In this document: positions 8,511 through 16,130 of the stretch, one piece after another
Layout of the letters: the number at the start of each line of letters is the position of its first letter
Numbering within the stretch: position 1 is the stretch's first letter
NCBI RefSeq assembly: GCF_013450295.1
Contig: NZ_SKBR01000004.1
Span: 795,501-859,500, forward strand
Length of the DNA stretch: 64,000 nt
Source: Streptomyces sp. AJS327
Lineage (GTDB): Bacteria; Actinomycetota; Actinomycetes; Streptomycetales; Streptomycetaceae
Reading direction: 5' to 3'
Position numbers and translations under genes: made by a program
The notes under the pieces: generated by a model
Databases searched by the model: none
What the model saw: only the letters and a program-made list of their open reading frames with translations
Told to the model about the DNA's origin: nothing

Positions 8511-8583
8511 GGCGGTGTAGCTCAGTCGGTAGAGCAAGCGGCTCATAATCGCTGTGTCACCGGTTCAAGTCCGGTCACCGCTA
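8511..8583 (+). tRNA. tRNA-Met (anticodon CAT)
   Basis: Cloverleaf with acceptor GGCGGTG/CACCGCT (terminal G-T pair), D-arm GCTC/GAGC, anticodon stem AGCGG/TCGCT and loop containing CAT, and a TTCAAGT T-loop. CCA is not encoded. The D-loop and acceptor suggest an elongator rather than an initiator, but I am not certain. Confidence 0.92.
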
Positions 8584-8592
8584 CTCACTGAA

Positions 8593-8636
8593 AGTAGCCG
8601 GTTGTGGGCTCGATCCTCCGATCGGCTACTCTTTTT
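8593..8636 (+). terminator. Terminator after tRNA-Met
   Basis: AGTAGCCG (8593-8600) pairs with CGGCTACT (8623-8630) and is followed by a run of five T. The loop is long (22 bases) and can fold further. Read-through into rpmG is possible. Confidence 0.6.
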
Positions 8637-8673
8637 GCGTTAATCGTCTGTCCGTTCGTCAAGGAGCACTCAC

Positions 8674-8838
8674 GTGGCTGCCACCGACGTCCGCCCGAAG
8701 ATCACGCTGGCATGCGTTGAGTGCAAGGAGCGGAACTACATCACGAAGAAGAACCGGCGGAACAACCCGGACCGCATGGAGATGAAGAAGTACTGCCCGC
8801 GGTGCAACAGCCACACGGCGCACCGCGAGACGCGCTGA
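8674..8838 (+). CDS. rpmG: 50S ribosomal protein L33
   Basis: A 54-residue protein starting at GTG with AAGGAG eight bases upstream. The sequence contains ITLACVECKERNY and KKYCPRCNSHTAH. Cys14, Cys17, Cys41 and Cys44 form a zinc ribbon, so this is the zinc-binding (C+) paralogue of L33; streptomycetes often carry a second, cysteine-free copy elsewhere. It binds near the E site of the large subunit. The position after tRNA-Thr and tRNA-Met is a known Streptomyces arrangement. A strong hairpin follows. Confidence 0.97.
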   Translation: MAATDVRPKITLACVECKERNYITKKNRRNNPDRMEMKKYCPRCNSHTAHRETR

Positions 8839-8885
8839 CCCATCGCGTTATCCGGAGTGGACCGTCGTCCACCCCAGGGTTGTGA

Positions 8886-8917
8886 CGAGGCCGCCCCCGA
8901 TACCGGGGGCGGCCTCG
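8886..8917 (+). terminator. rpmG: Terminator after rpmG
   Basis: Perfect 14-bp stem (arms 8886-8899 and 8904-8917) with an ATAC loop. GC-rich with no U-tract, the usual form in streptomycetes. Confidence 0.85.
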
Positions 8918-9022
8918 TGCCGTCCGGACACCGATCCGCTCCCGGCGTTCGCGCACCCGGCCCCGGAGCCACCGCGCTCCCGGCGCCGGTCTTCCCGCAC
9001 CCGCTGTCACAGGAGGTGCCGT

Positions 9023-9481
9023 ATGGCACTAGATCAGTCCTTCGTCGGCCGGACCTACCCGCCGGGCCGCCCCTACGAGGTCGGACGGGAGAAGATCCGT
9101 GAGTTCGCGCGCGCCATCGGGGACGAGAACCCGGCCTACGTCGACCCGGAGGCCGCGCGGGCGCTCGGCCATCCGGACGTGATCGCTCCGCCCACCTTCG
9201 CGATCGTCCTGACCATGGAGGACTCGGAGCAGGTCACCCACGACCCCCAGCTCGGGCTCGACTACAGCCGTGTGGTGCACGGTGACCAGAAGTTCGCCTT
9301 CGCCCGGCCGGTCCGCGCCGGGGACGTGCTCACCGTCACCTCCACCATCGAGGGGATCAAGTCCCTCGCGGGCAACGACATCCTGGACGTGCGCGGGGAC
9401 GTGGTGGACGCGGCGGGCGAGCTCGTCGTGACGGTGTACACCAAACTGGTCGCGCGGGACACCGCGGCCGAGGGGGCGTGA
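9023..9481 (+). CDS. MaoC-family dehydratase subunit, HadA-like
   Basis: A 152-residue hot-dog-fold protein. The N-terminal VGRTYPPGRPYEVGREKIREFARAIGD and DENPAYVDPEAARALGHPDVIAPPTF match FAS1-like dehydratase-domain proteins. It lacks the Asp-x-x-x-x-His hydratase motif seen in its partner, as in mycobacterial HadA, where this subunit helps form the acyl-chain tunnel. An AGGAGG site precedes the ATG. The stop overlaps the GTG of the next gene, so a heterodimer is likely. Probable role is a (3R)-hydroxyacyl dehydratase of lipid metabolism; substrate is unknown. Confidence 0.88.
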   Translation: MALDQSFVGRTYPPGRPYEVGREKIREFARAIGDENPAYVDPEAARALGHPDVIAPPTFAIVLTMEDSEQVTHDPQLGLDYSRVVHGDQKFAFARPVRAGDVLTVTSTIEGIKSLAGNDILDVRGDVVDAAGELVVTVYTKLVARDTAAEGA

Positions 9482-9921
9482 CGGAGATGACAGCCAAGGT
9501 CGCCTACGCCGATGTCGAGGTCGGCACGGAACTCCCGGGACAGACCTTCCCGGTGAACCGGGAGGCGCTGGTCCGGTACGCCGGTGCCTCCGGGGACTTC
9601 AACCCCATTCACTGGAACGAGCGGTTCGCGCACGCCGTGGGCCTGCCGGACGTCATCGCGCACGGCATGTTCACCATGGCCCAGGCGATCCGGGTGGTCA
9701 CCGACTGGACGGGCGACCCGGCCGCGGTCGTGGAGTACGGGGTGCGCTTCTCCCGGCCCGTCGTGGTGCCTGAGGGGGACAAGGGGACGGCCGTCGAGGT
9801 CACCGCCAAGGTCGCCGCGAAACTGGACGACGAGGCGCGGACCGTCCGGGTCGACCTGGTCGCGAAGCACGACGACCGCAAGGTGCTCGGCATGTCCCGC
9901 GCGGTGGTCGCCCTCGGCTGA
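9478..9921 (+). CDS. MaoC-family dehydratase, HadB-like catalytic subunit
   Basis: A 147-residue hot-dog-fold protein with the hydratase-2 motif GASGDFNPIHW (Asp40, His45) and GLPDVIAHGMFTMA, the expected catalytic pair and loop. It starts at a GTG overlapping the upstream HadA-like gene by four bases, so equal synthesis of the two subunits is likely. The tight pairing resembles HadA-HadB of mycobacterial type II fatty acid synthesis, although streptomycetes do not make mycolic acids. It is followed by murB after 85 bases. Confidence 0.9.
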   Translation: MTEMTAKVAYADVEVGTELPGQTFPVNREALVRYAGASGDFNPIHWNERFAHAVGLPDVIAHGMFTMAQAIRVVTDWTGDPAAVVEYGVRFSRPVVVPEGDKGTAVEVTAKVAAKLDDEARTVRVDLVAKHDDRKVLGMSRAVVALG

Positions 9922-9993
9922 GCCCGCCCCGCGCGTGCGCCCGGGCGCACGGCGGCTCCCGGTCCGCCCGGGGGCCGCCGCGGGACCGTCTCG

Positions 9994-9999
9994 TAAGCT
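9994..9999 (+). promoter_or_regulatory. murB: -10 element directly before murB
   Basis: TAAGCT lies only seven bases before the murB GTG. Transcription would begin at or next to the start codon, giving a leaderless mRNA. No good -35 hexamer is visible. Confidence 0.45.
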
Positions 10000-10006
10000 G
10001 GACCGC

Positions 10007-11071
10007 GTGCCAGAACCCCATGTTGACCACGGTGCGCCGCTCGCGCCGCTGACCACCTTCCGGCTCGGCGGCCCCGCCGCCCGGCTCGTGACCGCCACCA
10101 CCGACGACGAGGTGGTCGCGGTCGTCCGGGACGCCGATGAGCGGGGCGTCCCGCTGCTGCTCGTCGGCGGCGGCAGCAACCTCGTCATCGCGGACGAGGG
10201 CTTCGCGGGCACCGCGCTGCGGATCGCCACCACCGGGCTCGACCTGACCGGCGGCGCCCTCGAACTCGCGGCGGGCGAGAACTGGTCGGCCGCCGTCGCG
10301 CACACCGTCGAGGCGGGGTTGGCGGGCATCGAGTGCCTGGCGGGCATCCCCGGCTCGGCCGGAGCGACCCCGATCCAGAACGTCGGGGCGTACGGCCAGG
10401 AGGTCTCCTCCACGGTCACCGAGGTCGTGGCGTACGACCGCAGGGAGCGCCGGACGCGCACCCTGCCCAACGCCGACTGCGGCTTCGCCTACCGGCACAG
10501 CCGGTTCAAGGCGGACCCCGAGCGCTACGTGGTGCTGCGGGTTCGCTTCGCGCTGGAGGACGCCGACGGGCTCTCGGCCCCCCTGCGGTACGCCGAGGCG
10601 GCGCGCGCCCTGGGCGTCGAGCCGGGCGAATGCGCCCCTGTGGCGGCGGTGCGCGAGTCCGTACTGAAACTCCGCGCTGGCAAGGGCATGGTGCTCGACC
10701 CGGAGGACCACGACACCTGGTCGGCGGGCTCCTTCTTCACCAACCCCATCCTGGACGAGGCCGAGTTCGCGGCCTTCCTGGAACGGGCGCGGCGGCGCCT
10801 CGGGCCCGGGGCCGAACCGCCCGCCTACCCCGCGGGCGAGGGCCGGACCAAGACCTCCGCGGCCTGGCTCATCGACCGGGCCGGATTCACCAAGGGGTAC
10901 GGCACGGGCCCGGCCCGGATCTCCGGCAAGCACACCCTCGCGCTCACCAACCGCGGCGAGGCCAGCACCGCCGACCTGCTCGACCTCGCCCGGCACGTCC
11001 GGGACGGCGTGCGGGAGGCGTTCGGCGTCACGCTCGTCAACGAACCGGTGCTTATCGGCTGCGCGCTCTAG
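10007..11071 (+). CDS. murB: UDP-N-acetylmuramate dehydrogenase
   Basis: MurB reduces UDP-GlcNAc-enolpyruvate to UDP-MurNAc with NADPH, an early cytosolic step of peptidoglycan synthesis. The 354-residue protein has the FAD-binding GGGSNLV at residues 54-60 and IPGSAGATPIQNVGAYGQEV near 120. The proton-donating Ser sits in AGSFFTNP near residue 241 and a conserved Glu in NEPVLIG near the C-terminus. The GTG start was chosen because it begins the PLAPLTTFRLGG core and sits just after a -10-like hexamer. Other frames covering it are shadows. It probably has its own promoter. Confidence 0.96.
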   Translation: MPEPHVDHGAPLAPLTTFRLGGPAARLVTATTDDEVVAVVRDADERGVPLLLVGGGSNLVIADEGFAGTALRIATTGLDLTGGALELAAGENWSAAVAHTVEAGLAGIECLAGIPGSAGATPIQNVGAYGQEVSSTVTEVVAYDRRERRTRTLPNADCGFAYRHSRFKADPERYVVLRVRFALEDADGLSAPLRYAEAARALGVEPGECAPVAAVRESVLKLRAGKGMVLDPEDHDTWSAGSFFTNPILDEAEFAAFLERARRRLGPGAEPPAYPAGEGRTKTSAAWLIDRAGFTKGYGTGPARISGKHTLALTNRGEASTADLLDLARHVRDGVREAFGVTLVNEPVLIGCAL

Positions 11072-11155
11072 GCCCCCGCCCGCCGCGCCGCCCGTCCGGA
11101 CGCTCCGCCCGCCAGCCGGCGCACGCCCGGCGCCCCGGGCGCTGCACCCGCCGGG

Positions 11156-11791
11156 TCACGCCGCCACGCCCACGACCTGCCGTACCGTCGCCGCCTCGTC
11201 CACCATGGCCAGCATCGCGTGGGCCAGGTCCGCCCGGGCGATGCGGTGGCTGCGCGGCACGGCGCCGCCCATCGACCGCTGGTAACTCCCGCTCAGCGAC
11301 TCGTCGGTGAGCTGCGGCGGGCGCACGATCGTCCACTCCACGGAACTCTCGCGGATCACCGCCTCCATCGCGGCGAGGTCCGCGTACACCTCCCGGAACA
11401 CTCGCCGCACCAGGGGCGCGAGAGTGACCCGGAACAGCGGGTTCTCCCCGGGCGGCGTGGGACCCACGGGGACGGCGCTCACGCCCAGGTACCGCGGCAC
11501 CCCCTCGGCCTCCAGCGCCCGGAGTATCGCCCGGGTTCCCCGGGACGCGATCCCCGCCGTCCTGTTGCCGGTGGCGCCGAGGGCGGAGAGCGCGACGTCC
11601 CTGCCGCGCACCGCCGGGCGCAACGTCGCGTCGTCCGTCACCTCGGCGGTCACGATCTCCAGCCGTTCGTGTCGGACGTCCAGTCTGCCCGGGTCGCGTA
11701 CGACGGCGGTGACCTCGTGGCCCGCGTCCAGGGCCTGTCGCACCAGCTGCGTGCCGGTGCCGCCGGTCGCCCCGAAAACCGTGCAGCGCAT
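11156..11791 (-). CDS. NAD(P)-binding atypical SDR (NmrA-like)
   Basis: A 211-residue Rossmann-fold protein beginning MRCTVFGATGGTGTQLVRQAL, where GATGGTG is the nucleotide-binding motif. It continues with VTAVVRDPGRL, DVALSALGATG, RYLGVSAVPVG and EWTIVRPPQLTD, typical of NAD(P)H-binding proteins of the NmrA/SDR_a5 type. Substrate is unknown. It is transcribed divergently from the TetR gene with only 52 bases between the starts. A dyad there suggests the regulator controls it, possibly in response to a reactive compound. Confidence 0.88.
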   Translation of the reverse strand: MRCTVFGATGGTGTQLVRQALDAGHEVTAVVRDPGRLDVRHERLEIVTAEVTDDATLRPAVRGRDVALSALGATGNRTAGIASRGTRAILRALEAEGVPRYLGVSAVPVGPTPPGENPLFRVTLAPLVRRVFREVYADLAAMEAVIRESSVEWTIVRPPQLTDESLSGSYQRSMGGAVPRSHRIARADLAHAMLAMVDEAATVRQVVGVAA

Positions 11792-11816
11792 GACGTCTCC
11801 TCAGGTTGGTAAGTAC

Positions 11817-11843
11817 TCACTCACTGCTTGCTAGGGTGAGTGA
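11817..11843. promoter_or_regulatory. Operator-like dyad between SDR and tetR-type genes
   Basis: TCACTCAC (11817-11824) and GTGAGTGA (11836-11843) form a perfect 8+8 inverted repeat with an 11-base spacer, ending at the base before the regulator ATG. A further GTACTCAC-like half-site overlaps on the left. Its position suits autoregulation and control of the divergent SDR gene. Confidence 0.75.
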
Positions 11844-12518
11844 ATGCCCACCCCGAAGTCAACGCGTGACCGCATCCTCGACGCGGCCGAGCGGCTGCTG
11901 CGCACCGCTGGCCTGGCGCGGACCACCACCAAGGAGATCGCCCGGGAGACCGGCTGCTCCGAGGCCGCGCTCTACAAGCACTTCGTCAGCAAGGAGGAGA
12001 TCTTCGTCGGGGTGATGCGCGAACGGCTCCCACGCCTCAACCCCCTGCTCGACGAGTTGGTGGCCGCCCCGAAGCGCGCCACTCCGCACGGCCCCGGACA
12101 GCGGGGGGATCTGGGGGAGTCGGGAGAGGGGGCGGCCGACGACGAACGGTCCGTCGAGCGGAACCTCACCGAGATCGCCCGGGTCGCCGCCCACTTCTAC
12201 GAACGGTCCGTGCCCATAACGGCGTCCCTCTTCGCCGAACCCCAGCTCAAGAAGCGGCACTTCGCGGGCGTACGGCAACTCGGCGCGGGCCCGCACACCC
12301 CGATCGCGGCGCTCGCCGACTACCTGCGCGCGGAGCGGGCCGCGGGACGGGTGGCGGCCGACGCCGACCCGGACGCGGCGGCGGCGCTGCTGCTCGGCGC
12401 CTGCGCGCAGCGCGCCTTCCTCTGTGACTTCGCGGCCGGGGAGACCCTCGACCAGCCGATCGAGGAGTTCGCCGCCGGGCTCGCCAGAACCGTGCTCCGG
12501 GGAATCAGCCCCGGCTGA
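11844..12518 (+). CDS. TetR-family transcriptional regulator
   Basis: A 224-residue repressor-type protein. The N-terminal helix-turn-helix occupies residues about 7-53 (RDRILDAAERLLRTAG, TTTKEIARETGCSEAALYKHFVSKEEIF), followed by a helical ligand-binding domain with a low-complexity loop near residues 80-105 (PHGPGQRGDLGESGEG). The divergent SDR gene and the abutting dyad indicate local regulation. The -10-like TAGGGT lies six bases before the ATG, so the transcript may be leaderless. The ligand is unknown. The gene converges with add after a 24-base gap. Confidence 0.92.
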   Translation: MPTPKSTRDRILDAAERLLRTAGLARTTTKEIARETGCSEAALYKHFVSKEEIFVGVMRERLPRLNPLLDELVAAPKRATPHGPGQRGDLGESGEGAADDERSVERNLTEIARVAAHFYERSVPITASLFAEPQLKKRHFAGVRQLGAGPHTPIAALADYLRAERAAGRVAADADPDAAAALLLGACAQRAFLCDFAAGETLDQPIEEFAAGLARTVLRGISPG

Positions 12519-12542
12519 CGCGCCGTCCAGAAGCGGACCGGG

Positions 12543-13622
12543 TCAGTCGGCTTCCGTCAGCCACCGGTCGATATCGGTCAGTGTCTCGTCGAGCGTCTCC
12601 GGCGGCATCACCGAGGCGCGGACCGACTGCCGTGCCAGCTCCGCGAGTTCCCCGTCGGTGAAGCCGTGCGACCGCCGGGCGATCTCGTACTGGGCGGCCA
12701 GCCGGGAGCCGAAGAGCAGCGGGTCGTCGGCGCCCAGCGCGATCGGCACGCCCGCGTCCCACAGCCGCCGCAGCGGCACGTCCTCCGCCTTCTCGTAGAC
12801 CCCCAGCGCCACGTTGGAGGCCGGGCACACCTCGCAGGTCACCCCACGCTCCGCCAGCCGCGACAGCAGTACGGGGTCCTCGGCGGCGCGCACGCCGTGC
12901 CCGACGCGTCCGGCGCGCAGATCGTCCAGGCAGTCCCGGACGCTGCCGGGGCCGGAGAGTTCGCCGCCGTGCGGGGCGGCCAGCAGCCCACCCTCCCGGG
13001 CGATGGTGAAGGCGCGGTCGAAGTCCCGCGCGAAACCACGTCGTTCGTCGTTGGAGAGGCCGAAACCGATCACCCCCCGCTCCCGGTAGCGCACCGCGAG
13101 CCGGGCGAGCGTACGGGCGTCCAGCGGGTGCTTCATCCGGTTCGCCGCGACCACGACCCGCATGCCCAGGCCCGTCTCCCGGGAGGCGGACTCCACCGCG
13201 TCCAGGATGACCTCCAGCGCCGGGGTCAGACCCCCCAGCCGGGGCGCGTACGAGGTGGGGTCGACCTGGATCTCCAGCCAGCGCGAGCCGTCCCGCACGT
13301 CCTCCTCGGCCGCCTCCCGCACCAGCCGCTGGATGTCCTCCGGGGAGCGTAGACAGGAGCGGGCGATGTCGTACAGCCGCTGGAAGCGGAACCAGCCGCG
13401 CTCGTCGGTGGCGCGCAGCTGGGGCGGCTCGCCCCCGCTCAGTGCCTCCGGGAGGTGGACTCCGTACTTGTCGGCCAGCTCCAGCAGCGTGCTGGGGCGC
13501 ATGGAGCCGGTGAAGTGCAGATGCAGATGGGCTTTGGGCAGGTCACGAACGGGCCGACGGGCCTCGTCCGGGGTGCGGTGGGCCTCCACGCCAGAGTGCA
13601 GCATCCCCAGATCTTGCCGCAT
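12543..13622 (-). CDS. add: Adenosine deaminase
   Basis: Converts adenosine to inosine in purine salvage. The 359-residue protein has HLHLHFTGS (His32, His34, zinc ligands), AAPHGGE near the middle (His and catalytic Glu), GHGVRA and GADDPLLFGS with the zinc-binding Asp. These features place it in the adenosine deaminase family; some close relatives act on adenine or aminofutalosine, but this motif set suits adenosine. The start at 13622 has a GGAG site about ten bases upstream, with an in-frame ATG at 13604 as alternative. Its promoter should lie in the 296-base gap upstream, downstream of the aminotransferase gene. Confidence 0.88.
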   Translation of the reverse strand: MRQDLGMLHSGVEAHRTPDEARRPVRDLPKAHLHLHFTGSMRPSTLLELADKYGVHLPEALSGGEPPQLRATDERGWFRFQRLYDIARSCLRSPEDIQRLVREAAEEDVRDGSRWLEIQVDPTSYAPRLGGLTPALEVILDAVESASRETGLGMRVVVAANRMKHPLDARTLARLAVRYRERGVIGFGLSNDERRGFARDFDRAFTIAREGGLLAAPHGGELSGPGSVRDCLDDLRAGRVGHGVRAAEDPVLLSRLAERGVTCEVCPASNVALGVYEKAEDVPLRRLWDAGVPIALGADDPLLFGSRLAAQYEIARRSHGFTDGELAELARQSVRASVMPPETLDETLTDIDRWLTEAD

Positions 13623-13780
13623 CGTCTCGGAACTCCGGAAGCCGCCCTTACCTGAACGAGCGCTGATCCGAATAGACGACCGGCACCGCCAGGGAGCCGT
13701 GACCGCTCCGGTCCGACCGATCCGGTCCGACCGAGGGCGGAGGGCCAGGGGCCGCCCCTCGCGGCCGTCCGAAGTCCCGG

Positions 13781-13810
13781 AGGCCCGCCGCGCGTTGGCA
13801 CGGCGGGCCT
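13781..13810 (-). terminator. Terminator after aminotransferase gene
   Basis: AGGCCCGCCG (13781-13790) and CGGCGGGCCT (13801-13810) form a perfect 10-bp stem around a 10-base loop, downstream of the gene ending at 13919 on the minus strand. It could also act on the other strand. The rest of 13623-13918 shows no gene. Confidence 0.7.
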
Positions 13811-13918
13811 CTCAGCTCGCGGGGGCAGCGGACATCACCCCGTGGACGGTCGGTGGCGTCAACGGGGCGCTCAGTGGTCACCCGGTGGGCGAGCGGAACG
13901 CGCCCGAGGGGCGCGGTC

Positions 13919-15157
13919 TCAGTCGCGCGCCTCCCCGAGCAGCGACTGTAGCCGGGAGACGCCCTCGACCAGGTCCTCGTCGCCCAGCGCGTAGGAGAGC
14001 CGCAGATAGCCGGGGGTGCCGAAGGCCTCACCCGGCACCACCGCGACCTCGGCCTCCTCCAGGATCAGCTCGGCCAGCTCCACGCTCGTTCCCGGACGCC
14101 TGCCCCGGATCTCCTTGCCCAGCAGCGCCTTGACCGACGGGTACGCGTAGAACGCGCCCTCCGGCTCCGGGCAGACCACGCCCTCGATCTCGTTCAGCAT
14201 CCGCACGATGGTCTGCCGACGGCGGTCGAACGCCACCCGCATCGCCTCCGCCTCGGCCAGGCCACCCGAGACGGCGGCGAGCGCGGCGGCCTGCGCGACG
14301 TTGCTCACGTTGGAGGTCGCGTGCGACTGGAGGTTCGTCGCCGCCTTGACCACGTCCTGCGGACCCAGCACCCAGCCGACCCGCCAGCCGGTCATCGCGT
14401 AGGTCTTCGCGATGCCGTTCACCACCACACAGCGGTCCCGCAGCTCCGGCACGACCACCGGCAGCGAGGTGAACTCGGCGTCGCCGTAGACCAGGTGCTC
14501 GTAGATCTCGTCGGTGAGCACCCAGAGCCCGTGCTCCGCCGCCCAGCGGCCGACGGCCTCCACCTCGGCGCGCGGGTAGACCGCACCGGTCGGGTTCGAC
14601 GGCGAGACGAACAGCAGCACCTTCGTGCGCTCCGTACGCGCCGCCTCCAACTGCTCGACGCTCACCCGGTAGCCGGTCGTCTCGTCGGCCACCACCGGCA
14701 CCGGCACGCCGCCCGCCAGCCGGATCGACTCCGGGTAGGTCGTCCAGTACGGAGCGGGGACGATGACCTCGTCGCCCGGGTCCAGGAGGGTGGCGAACGC
14801 CTCGTAGATCGCCTGCTTACCGCCGTTGGTCACCAGGACCTGCGAGACGTCGACCTCGTACCCGGAGTCACGCCGCGTCTTCTCGACGATCGCGGCCTTC
14901 AGCTCGGGCAGCCCGCCCGCCGGGGTGTAGCGGTGGAAACGCGGCTCGGAGCAGGCCGTGACGGCCGCCTCGACGATGGAGCTGGGGGTTGGGAAGTCCG
15001 GCTCACCGGCGCCGAATCCGATCACGGGCCGTCCCGCGGCCTTCAGAGCCTTCGCCTTGGCGTCGACGGCGAGGGTCGCGGACTCCGAGATGGCGCCGAC
15101 GCGGGCGGACACGCGGCGCTCGGCGGACGAATGTGCGGATGGTGTCGCAGGGGTCAT
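13919..15157 (-). CDS. aspC: Pyridoxal phosphate-dependent aspartate aminotransferase
   Basis: A 412-residue class I aminotransferase of subgroup I-gamma. Visible motifs are VIGFGAGEPDFPTP (substrate-binding loop), VTNGGKQAIYEAFATLL, PAPYWTTYPE, SPSNPTGAVYP, VLTDEIYEHLVYG and NGIAKTYAMTGWRVGW with the PLP lysine at residue 251. The C-terminal GTPGYLRLSYAL supplies the carboxylate-binding Arg. It interconverts aspartate and oxaloacetate, and some relatives also use prephenate. I chose the ATG at 15157 because the region upstream (MRRAERVWDDAC) is not conserved in this family. The gene lies just upstream of tRNA-Trp/secE on the opposite strand, the usual Streptomyces order. Confidence 0.92.
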   Translation of the reverse strand: MTPATPSAHSSAERRVSARVGAISESATLAVDAKAKALKAAGRPVIGFGAGEPDFPTPSSIVEAAVTACSEPRFHRYTPAGGLPELKAAIVEKTRRDSGYEVDVSQVLVTNGGKQAIYEAFATLLDPGDEVIVPAPYWTTYPESIRLAGGVPVPVVADETTGYRVSVEQLEAARTERTKVLLFVSPSNPTGAVYPRAEVEAVGRWAAEHGLWVLTDEIYEHLVYGDAEFTSLPVVVPELRDRCVVVNGIAKTYAMTGWRVGWVLGPQDVVKAATNLQSHATSNVSNVAQAAALAAVSGGLAEAEAMRVAFDRRRQTIVRMLNEIEGVVCPEPEGAFYAYPSVKALLGKEIRGRRPGTSVELAELILEEAEVAVVPGEAFGTPGYLRLSYALGDEDLVEGVSRLQSLLGEARD

Positions 15158-15583
15158 ACAAGCATCGTCCCAGACCCGTTCTGCCCTCCGCATATCACCC
15201 TTCAGGCCAGCTTCCCCCCGCTCCTGACCGGCTCCCCGACGTCCACTCCCCGACCCCCGCGCCCTTCCGGTCTTTTCCCGTCCCTCTCCCGGCGCCTACT
15301 GGCCACTCCTGTCCTCTCCCGGCCGGCTCCTGCCTCGTCTGGTGCTCCTCCGGCCTCTTCCCGCCGCCGTTTCCCCGCTTCCCACGGCCCCGGACGGCCC
15401 CCTCCCGGCCCCACTCCGGCGGCCTCCGGGGGCCGCCGATCCGGGTAGCGCGCGGGGTTCGGTGGTACCTGTTCGACGGCTGGGCGCTCACCACGTACAC
15501 TCCTACGTCGTTGGCCTTCACCTTCCGCCATCGCTGGACACTCCATGGAGCCGTCCGGATGCGGTAGGTTGAGGAGCGGACAA
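15158..15583. other. Gene-free interval with strand-biased pyrimidine tract
   Basis: 426 bases between the aminotransferase start and tRNA-Trp. Bases about 15200-15420 are unusually rich in C and T on the plus strand, with CTCC/TTCC words repeated. It must contain the promoters for both flanking transcripts. I found no supportable gene. Confidence 0.5.
15565..15570 (+). promoter_or_regulatory. -10 element for tRNA-Trp
   Basis: TAGGTT lies 13 bases before the mature tRNA start. A good -35 hexamer is not visible at standard spacing. Confidence 0.4.
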
Positions 15584-15656
15584 AGGGTCGTAGCTCAATT
15601 GGAAGAGCACTGGTCTCCAAAACCAGCGGTTGTGGGTTCGAGTCCCTCCGGCCCTG
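15584..15656 (+). tRNA. tRNA-Trp (anticodon CCA)
   Basis: Cloverleaf with acceptor AGGGTCG/CGGCCCT (one T-G pair), D-arm GCTC/GAGC, anticodon stem CTGGT/ACCAG and loop CTCCAAA giving CCA, and a TTCGAGT T-loop. It sits directly upstream of secE, a conserved actinobacterial arrangement. Confidence 0.96.
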
Positions 15657-15659
15657 CTC

Positions 15660-15683
15660 CACACATCGTCGGCGTGGTGTGTG
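15660..15683 (+). terminator. Hairpin between tRNA-Trp and secE
   Basis: CACACA (15660-15665) pairs with TGTGTG (15678-15683), with further partial pairing inside. It may be a weak terminator or processing signal. Confidence 0.4.
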
Positions 15684-15766
15684 CTTGCTTGCGTACGTAC
15701 TGAATTGCACCGCCGTGCGGCCGGGCCGGACGCCGCAGGGCCACGACCCGGATCAGGTGAGGACGA

Positions 15767-16045
15767 GTGACGGAGATCACGGATACCGCCGAGGTCCCCG
15801 AGCCCGGAGGGTCGGACGGGAAGAAGTCCCGGCGTGGGGGCAAGCGCGGAAAGAAGGGCCCGCTGGCACGGCTGGCCCTCTTCTACCGGCAGATCGTCGC
15901 CGAACTCCGCAAGGTGGTCTGGCCGACTCGGCATCAGCTGTCGACGTACACGACCGTGGTGATCATTTTCGTCGTCATCATGATTGCCCTGATTTTCGTG
16001 CTTGACTATGGGTTGACCGAAGTCATGAAGTTCGTCTTCGGCTGA
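15767..16045 (+). CDS. secE: Preprotein translocase subunit SecE
   Basis: The essential small subunit that clamps SecY in the membrane. The 92-residue protein has a charged N-terminal third (GKKSRRGGKRGKKG), the amphipathic helix LALFYRQIVAELRKVVWPTR with the conserved VVWP motif, and one transmembrane segment (TVVIIFVVIMIALIFVLDYGL). It starts at GTG with a GGTGAGGA-type site. A single membrane span is the usual actinobacterial form. It lies between tRNA-Trp and nusG, with which it is probably co-transcribed. Confidence 0.97.
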   Translation: MTEITDTAEVPEPGGSDGKKSRRGGKRGKKGPLARLALFYRQIVAELRKVVWPTRHQLSTYTTVVIIFVVIMIALIFVLDYGLTEVMKFVFG

Positions 16046-16064
16046 CCATTCCGTGACGGCCAGC

Positions 16065-16081
16065 GTGTTCCCCGGGAACAC
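16065..16081. promoter_or_regulatory. Perfect dyad in secE-nusG gap
   Basis: GTGTTCCC and GGGAACAC flank a single C, an 8+1+8 inverted repeat. CCAG and CTGG words outside it extend the symmetry imperfectly. It could be a protein-binding site or an RNA stem in the nusG leader. Confidence 0.5.
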
Positions 16082-16130
16082 CCTGACTGGCGCGCGTTCG
16101 ACCCCTTGTAGCCAGGAAGAAGCAGCCACC

